A stretch of 36,381 nucleotides of DNA from G963674505 sp964575975 (GCA_964575975.1 CAZNTU010000031.1:1-36381), one strand, 5' to 3'. Positions 1-8,552 are shown, counted from the stretch's first letter. Numbers and translations are program-made. Notes: generated by a model not told the origin, from the sequence alone.

Positions 1-135
1 GCCCTGACCGAAATTGAACCGGAATACAATTCCCCTCCGAAAATTTTCCGGGCATGAAAATTACAACAATGAAAATTTAAGGGGCTTGTTTATACAATAT
101 TGCAATTTTAAGCCGATGGAAATCGCCGTCGAACC

Positions 136-174
136 CCTCATAAATTTCATAAAATTAAAAAATATTTCATAAAA
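136..174 (+). promoter_or_regulatory. AT-rich direct repeats upstream of the glnB promoter (candidate activator sites)
   Basis: TTTCATAAAA occurs at 145-154 and again at 165-174, exactly 20 bp (about two helical turns) apart. A related CCTCATAAA lies just before, at about 136-144. The block sits roughly 70-105 bp upstream of the start site expected from the sigma-54 promoter at 215-231, where enhancer-binding proteins usually dock. It does not match the textbook NtrC palindrome, so the bound protein is unknown. The repeats are directly visible; the regulatory role is inferred. Confidence 0.4.
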
Positions 175-214
175 AACAACGTGCCGCGCCGCAGGCGTCA
201 CGCCGTCGAAAGGA

Positions 215-231
215 TTGGCCCGAAACTTGCT
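215..231 (+). promoter_or_regulatory. sigma-54 (RpoN) promoter for glnB-amtB
   Basis: TTGGCCCGAAACTTGCT matches the -24/-12 consensus TTGGCACGN4TTGCW at nearly every position. The invariant GG (217-218) and GC (229-230) have the correct 12-bp phase. The predicted transcription start is near 242, about 70 bp before the glnB ATG. RpoN promoters before PII/amt genes are well known and imply activation by an NtrC-type protein under nitrogen limitation. It is the only good match noticed in the first 15 kb, so the downstream amine genes may be read through from here or have their own sigma-70 promoters. Confidence 0.72.
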
Positions 232-313
232 CGGTCTCTAAAAAAAGCGAACGCGAAAACCGCAAAACGGAAAAGCGGAACCAACGGAATGGAACAAAAG
301 GAAGGAGCAAGGC

Positions 314-652
314 ATGCGAAAAATCGAAGCGATCATCAAGCCGTTCAAGCTCGACGAGGTCAAGGAGGCTTTGAATTCGGCCGGAGTGAAAGGGATGACG
401 GTTTCCGAAATCAAGGGTTTCGGCCGTCAGAAGGGGCACAAGGAAGTCTACAGGGGCGCGGAGTACCAAGTGGATTTCGTGCCGAAAATCAAGATGGAGA
501 TCGTTGTCGACGACGACATGGCCGCGACGGTCGTCGCCGTCGTCGAGGAAAAGGCCAAGACCGGCAAGATCGGGGACGGAAAAATATTCGTGCTCCCTGT
601 GGAGAGCGTCGTTCGCATAAGGACCGGCGAACGCGACTCGTCGGCAATCTGA
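314..652 (+). CDS. glnB: Nitrogen regulatory protein PII
   Basis: This 112-residue protein has the usual PII length. PII trimers bind ATP/ADP and 2-oxoglutarate to report nitrogen status and can plug AmtB. The start (MRKIEAIIKPFKLDEVK) is classic, and the T-loop GRQKGHKEVYRGAEYQVDF carries Tyr51, the residue uridylylated in proteobacteria. The nucleotide-binding region TGKIGDGKIFV and the C-terminal VVRIRTGERDSSAI are complete. The start is fixed by a GGAAGGAG Shine-Dalgarno. It lies 61 bp before amtB behind a sigma-54 promoter, so it is functionally GlnK-like; glnB and glnK cannot be told apart by sequence alone. It may also regulate the glutamine-linked amine enzymes downstream. Confidence 0.96.
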   Translation: MRKIEAIIKPFKLDEVKEALNSAGVKGMTVSEIKGFGRQKGHKEVYRGAEYQVDFVPKIKMEIVVDDDMAATVVAVVEEKAKTGKIGDGKIFVLPVESVVRIRTGERDSSAI

Positions 653-713
653 ACCGCGCCCGGCGCGACGTTTTCGAATCGCATCACTATCGCAATCAAG
701 GGAGAAGCAAAAA

Positions 714-2057
714 ATGGAACCAGCGGCTGTCAAGTTCATGGGGGCTTTCGTCCCGGAGTTTTATTATTTCATGATGTCCGTCCTAATGTTTTTCATCCAC
801 ATAGGCTTTATGGTCTACGAAGGGGGAGCCGTCAGGTCGAAAAACGTTCTGGCCACCATGCAGAAAAACTATCTGACTCTTTCGTCGATCGGGATCGGCT
901 TTTTCCTGTTCGGCTGGTGGGTTTACAACGGATGGCCTCTCTTTCCCCTGGAGGGTCCCATGATGGGTCCCTGGACCGACGAGGCGGGGCTTTCCGAGCT
1001 GGAAAAAGGGGTGTTTGGCCTGACCAAGGCCTCCTATCCTTGGTCGCCCAACATGGGGCCGCACCTGGGGGACAACCTGACCGGCGTTTTCTGGTTCGCG
1101 TTCGCGCTTTTCGCCATGACGACCGCGTCCATCCTCTCGGGAGCCATCGTCGAGCGCGCCAAGATGGGCGCCTATCTGATCTTGTCGGTGATTCTGGGAA
1201 GTTTTCTTTGGCTGGTCGCCGCCGCCTGGGGATGGCATTACGCCGGATGGCTGCTGATCAAGTTCGGTTTTCACGATTTCGGTTGCGCGGCGGTGGTCCA
1301 TGGTTGCGCGGGATTTTTCACCTTGGGAGTACTGGTGAATCTTGGGCCCCGGATCGGGAAGTTTAAAAACGGCATACCGCAACCGATTCTTCCGCACAAT
1401 CTTCCCATGACCCTTCTGGGGCTGATGCTGATTTACGGCGGATTCTACGGATTCTTGGGCGCCTGCCTGATCTATTGCCCCGGCTACACCGTGGAGACCA
1501 CCATATTCGGAACCCCCATGACGCTGGCAAGTCTGGGAGTCAATACCACCATAGCAATGGTCTCGGGATTCATGGGCGCGTACATATCCTCCCGCAGCGA
1601 ACCTTTTTTCACCCTCTCCGGCGGTTTGGCCGGCATAATCGGCTGCAGCGCGGGACTCGACCTGTACCACCCCATGCTGACCATGCCCATCGCCTTCGGT
1701 TTCGGTTTCGTCATGCCGAAGGTCGCCCTGTTCATCGAGAAAAAGGGTATCGACGACGTCGTAGGGGCGTTCTCCGTGCATGGGTTTTGCGGGGTGCTTT
1801 CGCCGATCGTGTGCGGCATCGTGGCGTCGGGATTTCCCAATCCCAACGGCTACCCGTCCGTCAACATCGGAGGCCAGCTCCTCGGCTCCCTGATCATCTG
1901 CGTCGGTCTGGGGCTGATACCCGGCTATGTGATCAGTCTGGTACTGAAAAAACTCGACTTGCTGCGCGTAAGCGACGGCATCGAAACCAAGGGACTGGAT
2001 ATTTCGGAAATCGGCTCGGAAGGCTATCCGGAAAGAGCGAGCTACGTCAACAGGTAA
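714..2057 (+). CDS. amtB: Ammonium transporter AmtB
   Basis: This 447-residue polytopic membrane protein of the Amt/Rh family conducts ammonium, and in related proteins methylammonium, across the inner membrane. About eleven hydrophobic segments are visible. Family signatures include FHDFGCAAVVHGCAG, whose His is the first of the pore twin-His pair, and GAFSVHGFCGVLSPI with the second. No cleavable signal peptide is evident. The C-terminal tail (SDGIETKGLDISEIGSEGYP) resembles the conserved cytoplasmic tail that couples Amt to PII. It is co-directional with glnB (61-bp gap), the standard glnK-amtB arrangement. Because Amt proteins can carry methylammonium, it may supply substrate to the amine genes that follow; that link is inferred. 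Confidence 0.96.
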   Translation: MEPAAVKFMGAFVPEFYYFMMSVLMFFIHIGFMVYEGGAVRSKNVLATMQKNYLTLSSIGIGFFLFGWWVYNGWPLFPLEGPMMGPWTDEAGLSELEKGVFGLTKASYPWSPNMGPHLGDNLTGVFWFAFALFAMTTASILSGAIVERAKMGAYLILSVILGSFLWLVAAAWGWHYAGWLLIKFGFHDFGCAAVVHGCAGFFTLGVLVNLGPRIGKFKNGIPQPILPHNLPMTLLGLMLIYGGFYGFLGACLIYCPGYTVETTIFGTPMTLASLGVNTTIAMVSGFMGAYISSRSEPFFTLSGGLAGIIGCSAGLDLYHPMLTMPIAFGFGFVMPKVALFIEKKGIDDVVGAFSVHGFCGVLSPIVCGIVASGFPNPNGYPSVNIGGQLLGSLIICVGLGLIPGYVISLVLKKLDLLRVSDGIETKGLDISEIGSEGYPERASYVNR

Positions 2058-2115
2058 AACAAACGACCGCGCCGCGGATTAGTAGAAAGCGCCGCAAAAT
2101 GGAAAGGAGTGGAAT

Positions 2116-2295
2116 ATGAACACGAGTCCGTTCGCGAACTGGGGAGAGTTCGAGGCTTCCAAGGAGGCAATGTACGCCTTTGCCGATTCTCCCGCCATGA
2201 TGGGATTCCTGGTGTTGATCTCGACGATTCTGTTTCTCTATTGGCTGTACTCGACCGTCTCGGTTCCGGCCAAAAAAGAGGATGAATATTCGTGA
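2116..2295 (+). CDS. Small single-span membrane protein downstream of amtB
   Basis: This 59-residue open reading frame follows amtB by 58 bp and has a strong GGAAAGGAG Shine-Dalgarno 5-6 nt before its ATG. The N-terminus is polar and acidic (NWGEFEASKEAMYAFADS). One long hydrophobic helix follows (MMGFLVLISTILFLYWLYST), then a short charged tail (PAKKEDEYS). This looks like an N-out, C-in or tail-anchored microprotein. No family is recognised. Its position suggests a subunit or modulator of AmtB or of the adjacent dehydrogenase. The good ribosome-binding site and clean composition favour a real gene. Confidence 0.68.
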   Translation: MNTSPFANWGEFEASKEAMYAFADSPAMMGFLVLISTILFLYWLYSTVSVPAKKEDEYS

Positions 2296-2398
2296 GTCGA
2301 AAATTTTCATGCGGTTAAAAAATATTGAATTGAATCCGAGGGGCTGGAATCCAGCGTTTACCGAATATTCCAATGTTAAAACAACGGCTGAAAGAGAT

Positions 2399-3634
2399 AT
2401 GAAAGAATCGACCCGTACGAAAAAAAGCGGACGTCTTTGGAGCGAAAGACCGTTCAAAGCCAGCCACGCCGCCGTGATTGTCGGCGGCGGGCTGCACGGA
2501 CTGGCGGCCGCGTATTTTCTGGCAAGCCGGCACGATATAAGTGACGTGGCCGTTTTGGAAAAGAGGCATGTCGGATACGGAGGGGCGGGCCGCAACGCGG
2601 GGATCGTGAGAGCCAACCAGCGGACGAAGCAGAACCTCCCCCTGTACAAAGAGGCGTTGGAAATGTGGCCCGCGCTGACTCGGGAACTGGACTACAACCT
2701 GATGTTCCACAACTGCGGGAACCTGAACCTCGCGCACAGCGAGAAAACGTTGCGCGCTTTTCACATGCACGCGGCGACGGCTCAATTCCACGGCGTCGAT
2801 ATTCGCCTGGCGAGCCCGAAGGAGTGCAAGGAACTGGAACCCGCCCTGGATATTTCGGACCGTCCCCGCATGCCGGTGTATGGCGGAATGTTCCACCCCC
2901 AGGGAGGCGTCGTGCGTCACGACGCCGTCGTATGGGGATTGACGAGGGCCGCGCATCGGCTCGGGGTTTGTATACACCAGGGGACGGAGGCGACCGGAAT
3001 CCGGGTAGGCGACGGAAAAGTCGCCGGCGTGGAGACCGACAGGGGAAATATTCGGACGGGCATGGTCCTGGTCGCCGCCGGAGGCTACTCCGCGGCCGTT
3101 TACCGCCGCTTTTTCGGCAAGAAGCTTCCCATCACGGTGCTGGGGCTTCAAGCAATGGTGACCGAGCCTCTGAAACCTCTTTTGCAACGGGTGGTGTCCT
3201 CCGGGGACTACCATGTCTACGCCAATCAAAGCATCAAGGGCGAAGTGGTCACCGGCGGCCACATGGATCACTGGCCGAACTTCGCCGTCGGAACCACCGC
3301 ACGCTACATGAAAAAGACGGCGGAAGCCGTCGCGGACATCCTGCCCTGCCTTGCCGGCGTTAATTTCATGCGCGCCTGGGGCGGGTTGGCCGACATGACC
3401 CCCGACATGGCGCCGATCATGGACGGCAACGTTCCGGTCGAGGGCTTTTTCATGGACTGCGGGTGGGGCTATTTCGGATTCAAGTCGTCGGTGGCGGCGG
3501 GCAAGTTCATGGCGGAGTTCATGGCTTCGGGCAGGAGGCCGGAAAAAATAGAACCCTTCGCCCTGAGCCGGTTCGAAAATCACCGCCCCATGGGCGAAAC
3601 GGCGGCGCCTATGGAATACAGCGCCTACAACTGA
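2399..3634 (+). CDS. mgdA: Sarcosine-oxidase beta-like FAD oxidoreductase (N-methylglutamate dehydrogenase MgdA-like)
   Basis: This 411-residue protein has about the length of the beta subunit of heterotetrameric sarcosine oxidase and its relative MgdA (about 405). It carries the catalytic FAD and oxidises an N-methylated amino acid. Visible features are the Rossmann motif AAVIVGGGLHGLAAAYFLA at about 24-42 and VLEKRHVGYGGAGRNAG. GGVVRHDAVVWG follows, with His174 where the beta subunit covalently binds FMN (His173 in the known enzyme). The C-terminal WGGLADMTPDMAPIMD and CGWGYFGFKSS form the substrate/flavin region. The ATG at 2399 was chosen over upstream in-frame codons because it gives family length. 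The alpha-like partner follows after 90 bp. With mgs/gmaS nearby, N-methylglutamate is the likeliest substrate; sarcosine or another methylamino acid is possible. Confidence 0.85.
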   Translation: MKESTRTKKSGRLWSERPFKASHAAVIVGGGLHGLAAAYFLASRHDISDVAVLEKRHVGYGGAGRNAGIVRANQRTKQNLPLYKEALEMWPALTRELDYNLMFHNCGNLNLAHSEKTLRAFHMHAATAQFHGVDIRLASPKECKELEPALDISDRPRMPVYGGMFHPQGGVVRHDAVVWGLTRAAHRLGVCIHQGTEATGIRVGDGKVAGVETDRGNIRTGMVLVAAGGYSAAVYRRFFGKKLPITVLGLQAMVTEPLKPLLQRVVSSGDYHVYANQSIKGEVVTGGHMDHWPNFAVGTTARYMKKTAEAVADILPCLAGVNFMRAWGGLADMTPDMAPIMDGNVPVEGFFMDCGWGYFGFKSSVAAGKFMAEFMASGRRPEKIEPFALSRFENHRPMGETAAPMEYSAYN

Positions 3635-3724
3635 AGGATCTTCAGGCCATGACGGAAATACAAGTTGGAACATACGTTTTATTTTGCGAAGACGAAAGAA
3701 ACTGTCTTCCGGAGAGGGGGGCCG

Positions 3725-6628
3725 ATGAAGCGCCTGACCGATTTGCCGACCCTTCGCGTTAGTTACGATCGACCTCTTTCGGCGACTTACGGGAAAAAAA
3801 GGCTGCGAGGCTGCAAGGGCGATACGGTCGCCACCCTTCTTTACGCCAATGGAATTCGAATTTTTTCCCGAAGCCTGAAATACCATCGTCCGCGAGGTCT
3901 GTACAGCCTGGACGGCGAATGCGCCAACGCGATGATGGAAATCGACGGGAGGCCGAACGTCCATTCGGAATGCACGCTTGCGGAGGACGGCATGGTCGTA
4001 AATCCCCAGAACGTCGTCGGGACGCCGGAAAAAGACCTGATGTGTTTCATGGACGCGCTTGGATGGGCCATGCCCGCCGGTTTCTATTACGATATGTTCC
4101 ACCGTCCGCAGGCTGTCTGGCCGCTTGCGGCCAGAACGATGCGAAAGGCGGCGGGGCTGGGCCGCTTGAACCCGGACAGTCGTTTCAACGGACGCCACGA
4201 GGAACTGTTCGTTTCCGCGGACGTCTGCGTAATCGGAGGAGGTCCTGCGGGAATGAGCGCCGCTCTTTCCGCCTCCGAATCGGGCCTCCGGGTCGTGCTA
4301 CTGGAAAAGCGCCCGTGGCTGGGCGGTTCCTTCGACTGCCGCACCGTTCCGGACGATTCGGGCGTTCCCCTTTTCGAGCGCGCCCGTCGCCTGGAAAAAC
4401 GAGTCGCGGAAACGGGAAACATCCGGGTATTCCGGCGAACTGCGGCGGCGGGAGTCTACGGCAGATACCAGGTTGCCGCCGTGCAGAGCGGAGGCGAAGG
4501 CGAAGCCTACGACACCCGGTACGTCGAAATCGATGCGCGTGCTCTAATTTCGGCCGCGGGGTGTATCGAAAGACCGCTCCTTTTCGCCAACAACGACAGG
4601 CCGGGGGTTATGAACATATCCTGCGGGCGTCGCCTGGCCGCGACTTGGGGCGTCTTGCCGGGCGAACGCGCAGTGTTCGGCGTGGGTTGCGACGCTGGAA
4701 TCGAAGCGGCGGCCGATCTCCACGACATGGGGTTGAAAATCGAATGCGTCGCGGATTCTCGCCTGGGATTCGACGACGATACTCTCGAGCAATCTCTTAA
4801 AAAAAGGGGCATCCCTCTGCTTCGGGGATGGATCGCCGCCGAAGCCTTAGGCTTTAGCAAAGTCGCCGGCGTCGTTTTGGCCGACATGAAAGGAGTCCGG
4901 CGCGAAAAAATCGATTGCGATCTTTTGATCGCGTCGTCGGGTCCGACCCCTGTGAACGGCCCGCTTCTTCTGGCCGGCGCGGAGCAGCGCTACGACCGGC
5001 GCACCGGCTTTTTTCTCCCGAAGAACACGCCTCCGGGGTTGTTCTCGGCCGGGAGCGCGACCGGACTCTTTCATTTCGGGGCGGTCGAAGTATCCGGCAA
5101 GCTGGCCGGATTCCGGGCGGCGGGCTTTTGCGGCGTTTCCGCCGATAAGGAAATCGAACGTTCCGTCGAGGAACTGGAGCGATCGCCGGGAGCGGTCCGG
5201 GGAAACGGGACGATCAAAGCGCCGGGGCCGGGAAAGCGAATGTTCGTCTGCTTCGACGAGGACGTCACGCTGAAGAACGTGGACCAAGCCATCGCAAAAG
5301 GCTTCGACGCCCCCGAATTGATCAAGCGGTTTACCGCGGCGGGCACGGGGCCGGGGCAGGGCGGAATTCCCGGTCACAACCTCGCCTTGTACGCGGGTTG
5401 GAAAACCGGAGCGAATTCGAAGAGTCCCGTCCCCACGAAGGTTCGTCCGCCCCTTTTTCCAGCATCCATAGGAGCTTATGCCGGATACGGGAGCCGAACG
5501 GTAAAACGCTCGCCGATCAATGCTTCTTCCAAAGCGAAAAGCGGCGAGGAGAAACGACTTTCCGTTTGGTCTCGCCAGAAGGGAGCTTGGGACGCGAAAG
5601 CCGGTGACGAAATCCTGAACGTGCGCGAGAACGCGGGGATGGCCGATATTTCCGGAGGGGGAAAATTCCGGGTTCACGGACCCGACGCGTTGAAGGCTCT
5701 TCAGCGGATATACGTCGGGGACATGGCGTCGATCGGCGAAGGCATGAGCAAGTATTCGGCCATGTGCAACGACGACGGGTGTCTGGTGGATCACGGATTC
5801 GCGATCAAGCTCGGCGAACACGACTACTATGTCACGACCGCTCCTTCCAGGGCGGCTTCGACTGCGGAGTGGATTCGCTATCACGCGCGTTTCGAGGACT
5901 GGCGGTTCCATGTCGTCGATTTGACCGACGCGTTCGGAGCAATCAACATTACGGGACCCAAAGCCCCCGAAATCTTGGGACGAATATTCCGGGCGGACTT
6001 TTCCGACGAGGCGTTTTCCGCAGGCGGCTATCGGGAGTTTTCGGTAGAACAAACCATCCCGGTTCGGGCGTTCAGGACAAGATGCGCGGGCGAGCTTTCC
6101 TACGAGCTGCATGTTCCCGCCTCCTGGGCGCAAGCTTTCTGGGAAATCCTCCGGGATGCGGGAAAACCTTTCGGAATCGCGGAGTTCGGCGAGGACACGA
6201 TGGATTTGCTTCGGCTGGAGAGGGGGCATGTCGCCATGGAGCGGGAATCGGAGCAAAGAACCACGCTTCACGATCTCGGTCTCGGCCGGCTTTGGGACCG
6301 GAACAAGAGAGACTCGAACACGGTCGGAGCGTTCGCGCTGAGGCGAACGGAAAGTCAGCCGGGCCGTCTCAAGCGAGTCGGATTCGAAACGGAGCCGGGA
6401 ACCGGGCGGCCCGCGCGGGAGGGCGCATTGGTGGCGGACGACGAGATTCGCGGCTATGTTTGCTCGTCCCGATATTCCTTCGCTCTTGAAAAGTTTATCG
6501 GCGTAGCCCTAGTCGAGGAGAAGCTGGCGTCGGTCGGGGCCCGCCTGTCGATATTCGAAGAGGGATGCAAGGGGCGGTCGATCTGTGCCGTCGTCGTTCC
6601 GATGCCGTTTTATGGCGGCATTGAATAG
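3725..6628 (+). CDS. mgdC: Sarcosine-oxidase alpha-like subunit (N-methylglutamate dehydrogenase MgdC-like)
   Basis: This 967-residue protein matches the size of the alpha subunit of heterotetrameric sarcosine oxidase. Domains in order are an N-terminal Fer2_4-type region (about 1-95; GCKGDTVATLLYANGI, SLKYHRPRGL), an NAD(P)/FAD-binding Rossmann fold (about 165-480; VCVIGGGPAGMSAALSASES), a linker, and a C-terminal aminomethyltransferase (GCV_T) domain (about 600-960; FRVHGPDALKALQR, DLLRLERGHVAME) that binds folate and receives the released one-carbon unit. ATG 3725 follows GGAGAGGGGGG; a longer in-frame TTG at 3665 is less likely. The gene order beta-alpha without an intervening delta gene and with no gamma gene after it is unusual. 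A folate-linked dehydrogenase of N-methylglutamate is the best reading. Confidence 0.88.
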   Translation: MKRLTDLPTLRVSYDRPLSATYGKKRLRGCKGDTVATLLYANGIRIFSRSLKYHRPRGLYSLDGECANAMMEIDGRPNVHSECTLAEDGMVVNPQNVVGTPEKDLMCFMDALGWAMPAGFYYDMFHRPQAVWPLAARTMRKAAGLGRLNPDSRFNGRHEELFVSADVCVIGGGPAGMSAALSASESGLRVVLLEKRPWLGGSFDCRTVPDDSGVPLFERARRLEKRVAETGNIRVFRRTAAAGVYGRYQVAAVQSGGEGEAYDTRYVEIDARALISAAGCIERPLLFANNDRPGVMNISCGRRLAATWGVLPGERAVFGVGCDAGIEAAADLHDMGLKIECVADSRLGFDDDTLEQSLKKRGIPLLRGWIAAEALGFSKVAGVVLADMKGVRREKIDCDLLIASSGPTPVNGPLLLAGAEQRYDRRTGFFLPKNTPPGLFSAGSATGLFHFGAVEVSGKLAGFRAAGFCGVSADKEIERSVEELERSPGAVRGNGTIKAPGPGKRMFVCFDEDVTLKNVDQAIAKGFDAPELIKRFTAAGTGPGQGGIPGHNLALYAGWKTGANSKSPVPTKVRPPLFPASIGAYAGYGSRTVKRSPINASSKAKSGEEKRLSVWSRQKGAWDAKAGDEILNVRENAGMADISGGGKFRVHGPDALKALQRIYVGDMASIGEGMSKYSAMCNDDGCLVDHGFAIKLGEHDYYVTTAPSRAASTAEWIRYHARFEDWRFHVVDLTDAFGAINITGPKAPEILGRIFRADFSDEAFSAGGYREFSVEQTIPVRAFRTRCAGELSYELHVPASWAQAFWEILRDAGKPFGIAEFGEDTMDLLRLERGHVAMERESEQRTTLHDLGLGRLWDRNKRDSNTVGAFALRRTESQPGRLKRVGFETEPGTGRPAREGALVADDEIRGYVCSSRYSFALEKFIGVALVEEKLASVGARLSIFEEGCKGRSICAVVVPMPFYGGIE

Positions 6629-6701
6629 CTATGGGTTTTGCTTTGCATCGGCCATTTTTTCGAAAAGAGGACTACATGGAAAAATAAATGAAGGCGCATG
6701 G

Positions 6702-6730
6702 TTGACGAGAGTTTTGTTTTTCTGTAAAAG
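6702..6730 (+). promoter_or_regulatory. Candidate sigma-70 promoter for the XRE-cupin regulator
   Basis: TTGACG (6702-6707) and TAAAAG (6725-6730) are separated by 17 bp, in the 133-bp gap between mgdC and the regulator gene. The -35 box is strong and the -10 is weak (4/6). This suggests the regulator has its own promoter. Confidence 0.4.
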
Positions 6731-6761
6731 CGGACCGTTTAAGGACAATGGCGAAAACAAG

Positions 6762-7424
6762 ATGGAACGAACGCAAGAGGGATATTCGATCCCGGAAGAA
6801 AACGAAAGCATGATGAAATCGTTGGAATACGACGACCCTTCGATGCGGGACAAAAAACTGGAAATCGCCATCGGGCGGGAAATCCGGGGATTTCGTCTCA
6901 AAATGGGCCTGAAGATCGCCGACCTGGCGAAACTGGCGGGGCTTTCCGCAGGCATGCTTTCGAAAATCGAAAATGGATTGACCTCTCCCTCCCTGGCGAC
7001 CCTGCAATCGCTTTCGACGGCTCTCAACATACCGGTCACGGCGTTTTTCCGCAAATTCGAGGAAGAGCGCGACGCCAGTTTCGTCAAAGCGGGCAAGGGT
7101 TTGATTATCGAACGCCGGGGCACCAGGGCCGGCCACCAGTACCAACTGCTCGGACACAGCGTTCACAAATCGATCTCGGTGGAGCCCTACCTGATCACGC
7201 TGACCGAAAAGTCCGAGGTGTTTCCGCTTTTTCAGCACGAAGGGATGGAGTTCATCTACATGCTGGAAGGGGAAATGCTGTACATGCACGGCGACCGGTC
7301 CTATTTGCTTCAACCGGGGGATTCCCTCTTTTTCGACGCCGATACCTCCCACGGTCCGGAAGAACTCCACGTCCTGCCCATAAGAATGCTGTCCGTGATC
7401 GTCTCGAGACGATTCCCGGAATAG
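6762..7424 (+). CDS. XRE-family regulator with C-terminal cupin domain
   Basis: This 220-residue protein has an N-terminal Cro/CI helix-turn-helix at about 43-98 (GREIRGFRLKMGLKIADLAKLAGLSAGMLSKIENG) and a C-terminal cupin_2 beta-barrel at about 140-218 (EGMEFIYMLEGEMLYMHGDRSYLLQPGDSLFFDADTSHGP). XRE-cupin proteins usually repress or activate neighbouring amine and amino-acid catabolic operons, sensing a small ligand in the cupin. It lies between the dehydrogenase genes and the mgs/gmaS genes, so it is the obvious local regulator of the amine pathway. The ligand is unknown; N-methylglutamate, glutamine or methylamine would fit. The start is uncertain because the nearest AAGGA is 17 nt upstream, and an internal Met could be used. 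Confidence 0.86.
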   Translation: MERTQEGYSIPEENESMMKSLEYDDPSMRDKKLEIAIGREIRGFRLKMGLKIADLAKLAGLSAGMLSKIENGLTSPSLATLQSLSTALNIPVTAFFRKFEEERDASFVKAGKGLIIERRGTRAGHQYQLLGHSVHKSISVEPYLITLTEKSEVFPLFQHEGMEFIYMLEGEMLYMHGDRSYLLQPGDSLFFDADTSHGPEELHVLPIRMLSVIVSRRFPE

Positions 7425-7454
7425 AAAACGACAAAAACCGGCTAAAATTTTTAA

Positions 7455-7583
7455 CAATCAATAATCAATTGTTAACGGGCGCTCGCGAGAGTGCAACGGA
7501 CTCTCCGCCTTTCCTGCCTCCAATTGATTATTGGCCGTTAACCATTGATTATTGACTATTGGACTATTAACGAACGAGGAGGA
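7455..7583 (+). repeat. Intergenic repeat cluster upstream of mgsA
   Basis: The 163-bp gap before mgsA holds iterations of an ATTGATTATTG-type word on both strands (about 7455-7470 and 7522-7572). It also has a hairpin GAGAGT/ACTCTC (7487-7492 and 7500-7505). The segment 7472-7495 (TTAACGGGCGCTCGCGAGAG...) recurs at 14982-15005 after gmaS with 22 of 24 bases identical. These look like dispersed REP-type intergenic repeats rather than a promoter, although the AT-rich parts could include one. Confidence 0.6.
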
Positions 7584-7587
7584 GGTC

Positions 7588-8508
7588 ATGTGCTCGATCG
7601 CGGGAATACTGTTTAAAAACGGAAACCGGAAGAACTTTCCGATGACTACCGGCCAGGCTCTGACCGGCATGCTGACGGCGACTCTTCACAGGGGACCGGA
7701 TTCGGCCGGATGGGCTCTTTACCGGGAGCCCGCGCCAGGCCGCATCCGGCTGCGATTTTTCGTGCCCGAAGGAGAAGACGGGCAGGCGGAGACGGCTCGA
7801 ATCGCGGGGCTTTTGGAAAATCTGGGAGCGAAAATAGTCGATTCCGACAATCTTGGCTGCACGTTCGGCGTCGCCGTGGAATACGGCGGAGAAATAAGGA
7901 ATCTTTGCTCGGCCCTGCAAGACAAGGCGAATATCGTGTCCGTCGGCGAAAGCCTGGACATAGTAAAAGACACCGGGCAACCCGCCGATCTGGCGAAAAT
8001 CTACGACGTGCCGTTTTTCGACGGGACCCACGGCTTGGCCCACAACAGGCTGGCCACCGAATCGGGAGTGTATCCCGACACGACGCACCCGTTTTGGGCG
8101 CCCGGCTTCAAGGACGTCTGCACGGTTCACAACGGGATGATCACCAATTACTGGAAAATGCGCCGAAGACTGGAACAGCGGAGCATGAGATTCCAGTCCA
8201 ACAACGATACCGAACTGATCGCCGTATATCTCGCCTATCGGATGAGCCAAGGCGCGACCCTGGAGGAATCCTTGAAAAGTTCCCTGGACGACTTCGACGG
8301 CACCTTTTCCTACCTGGTGTCCACCTCGGACTCCATAGGGTACGCGAAGGACAAATTGGCGGCTAAACCGGTAATCGTATACGAGGACGACGACATGGTA
8401 GCAATCTGTTCCGAGGAGGTGGGATTGAACGCCCTTTTTCCCGGCAAGTCGCTGTCCACGGACGAAAAGCCTCCGTATACGTACGGCTTGTGGTCGCTGG
8501 AATCTTGA
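7588..8508 (+). CDS. mgsA: Class II glutamine amidotransferase, N-methylglutamate synthase subunit A-like
   Basis: This 306-residue protein starts MCSIAGILF, so the mature N-terminal Cys is the Ntn-type nucleophile that releases ammonia from glutamine or methylamine from gamma-glutamylmethylamide. GATase2 landmarks are LHRGPDSAGWALY, GLAHNRLATESG, VHNGMITNYW and NNDTELIA, with the usual Arg, Asn/Gly and Asp residues around the active site. The length fits GlxB/MgsA (about 300) rather than full-size GltB. The ATG has a near-ideal GAGGAGG Shine-Dalgarno. The GXGXG and FMN parts of the same enzyme follow as one protein after 162 bp. It would be equally at home in an archaeal-type glutamate synthase. 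Confidence 0.88.
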   Translation: MCSIAGILFKNGNRKNFPMTTGQALTGMLTATLHRGPDSAGWALYREPAPGRIRLRFFVPEGEDGQAETARIAGLLENLGAKIVDSDNLGCTFGVAVEYGGEIRNLCSALQDKANIVSVGESLDIVKDTGQPADLAKIYDVPFFDGTHGLAHNRLATESGVYPDTTHPFWAPGFKDVCTVHNGMITNYWKMRRRLEQRSMRFQSNNDTELIAVYLAYRMSQGATLEESLKSSLDDFDGTFSYLVSTSDSIGYAKDKLAAKPVIVYEDDDMVAICSEEVGLNALFPGKSLSTDEKPPYTYGLWSLES

Positions 8509-8552
8509 TCGCCGGAATATCGTCGGAAAGGGGTTGGTTTTTAGTTAGGCCA

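Noticed and set aside
3649..3762. A short frame between mgdA and mgdC (MTEIQVGTYVLFCEDERN) as a possible soxD/mgdB remnant
   Set aside because: It lacks the delta-subunit zinc motif and overlaps the mgdC start, so no homology to SoxD can be claimed.
2315..4198. A 627-codon minus-strand open frame across mgdA and mgdC
   Set aside because: Antisense shadow spanning two well-supported genes; composition is His/Arg/Pro-rich without motifs.
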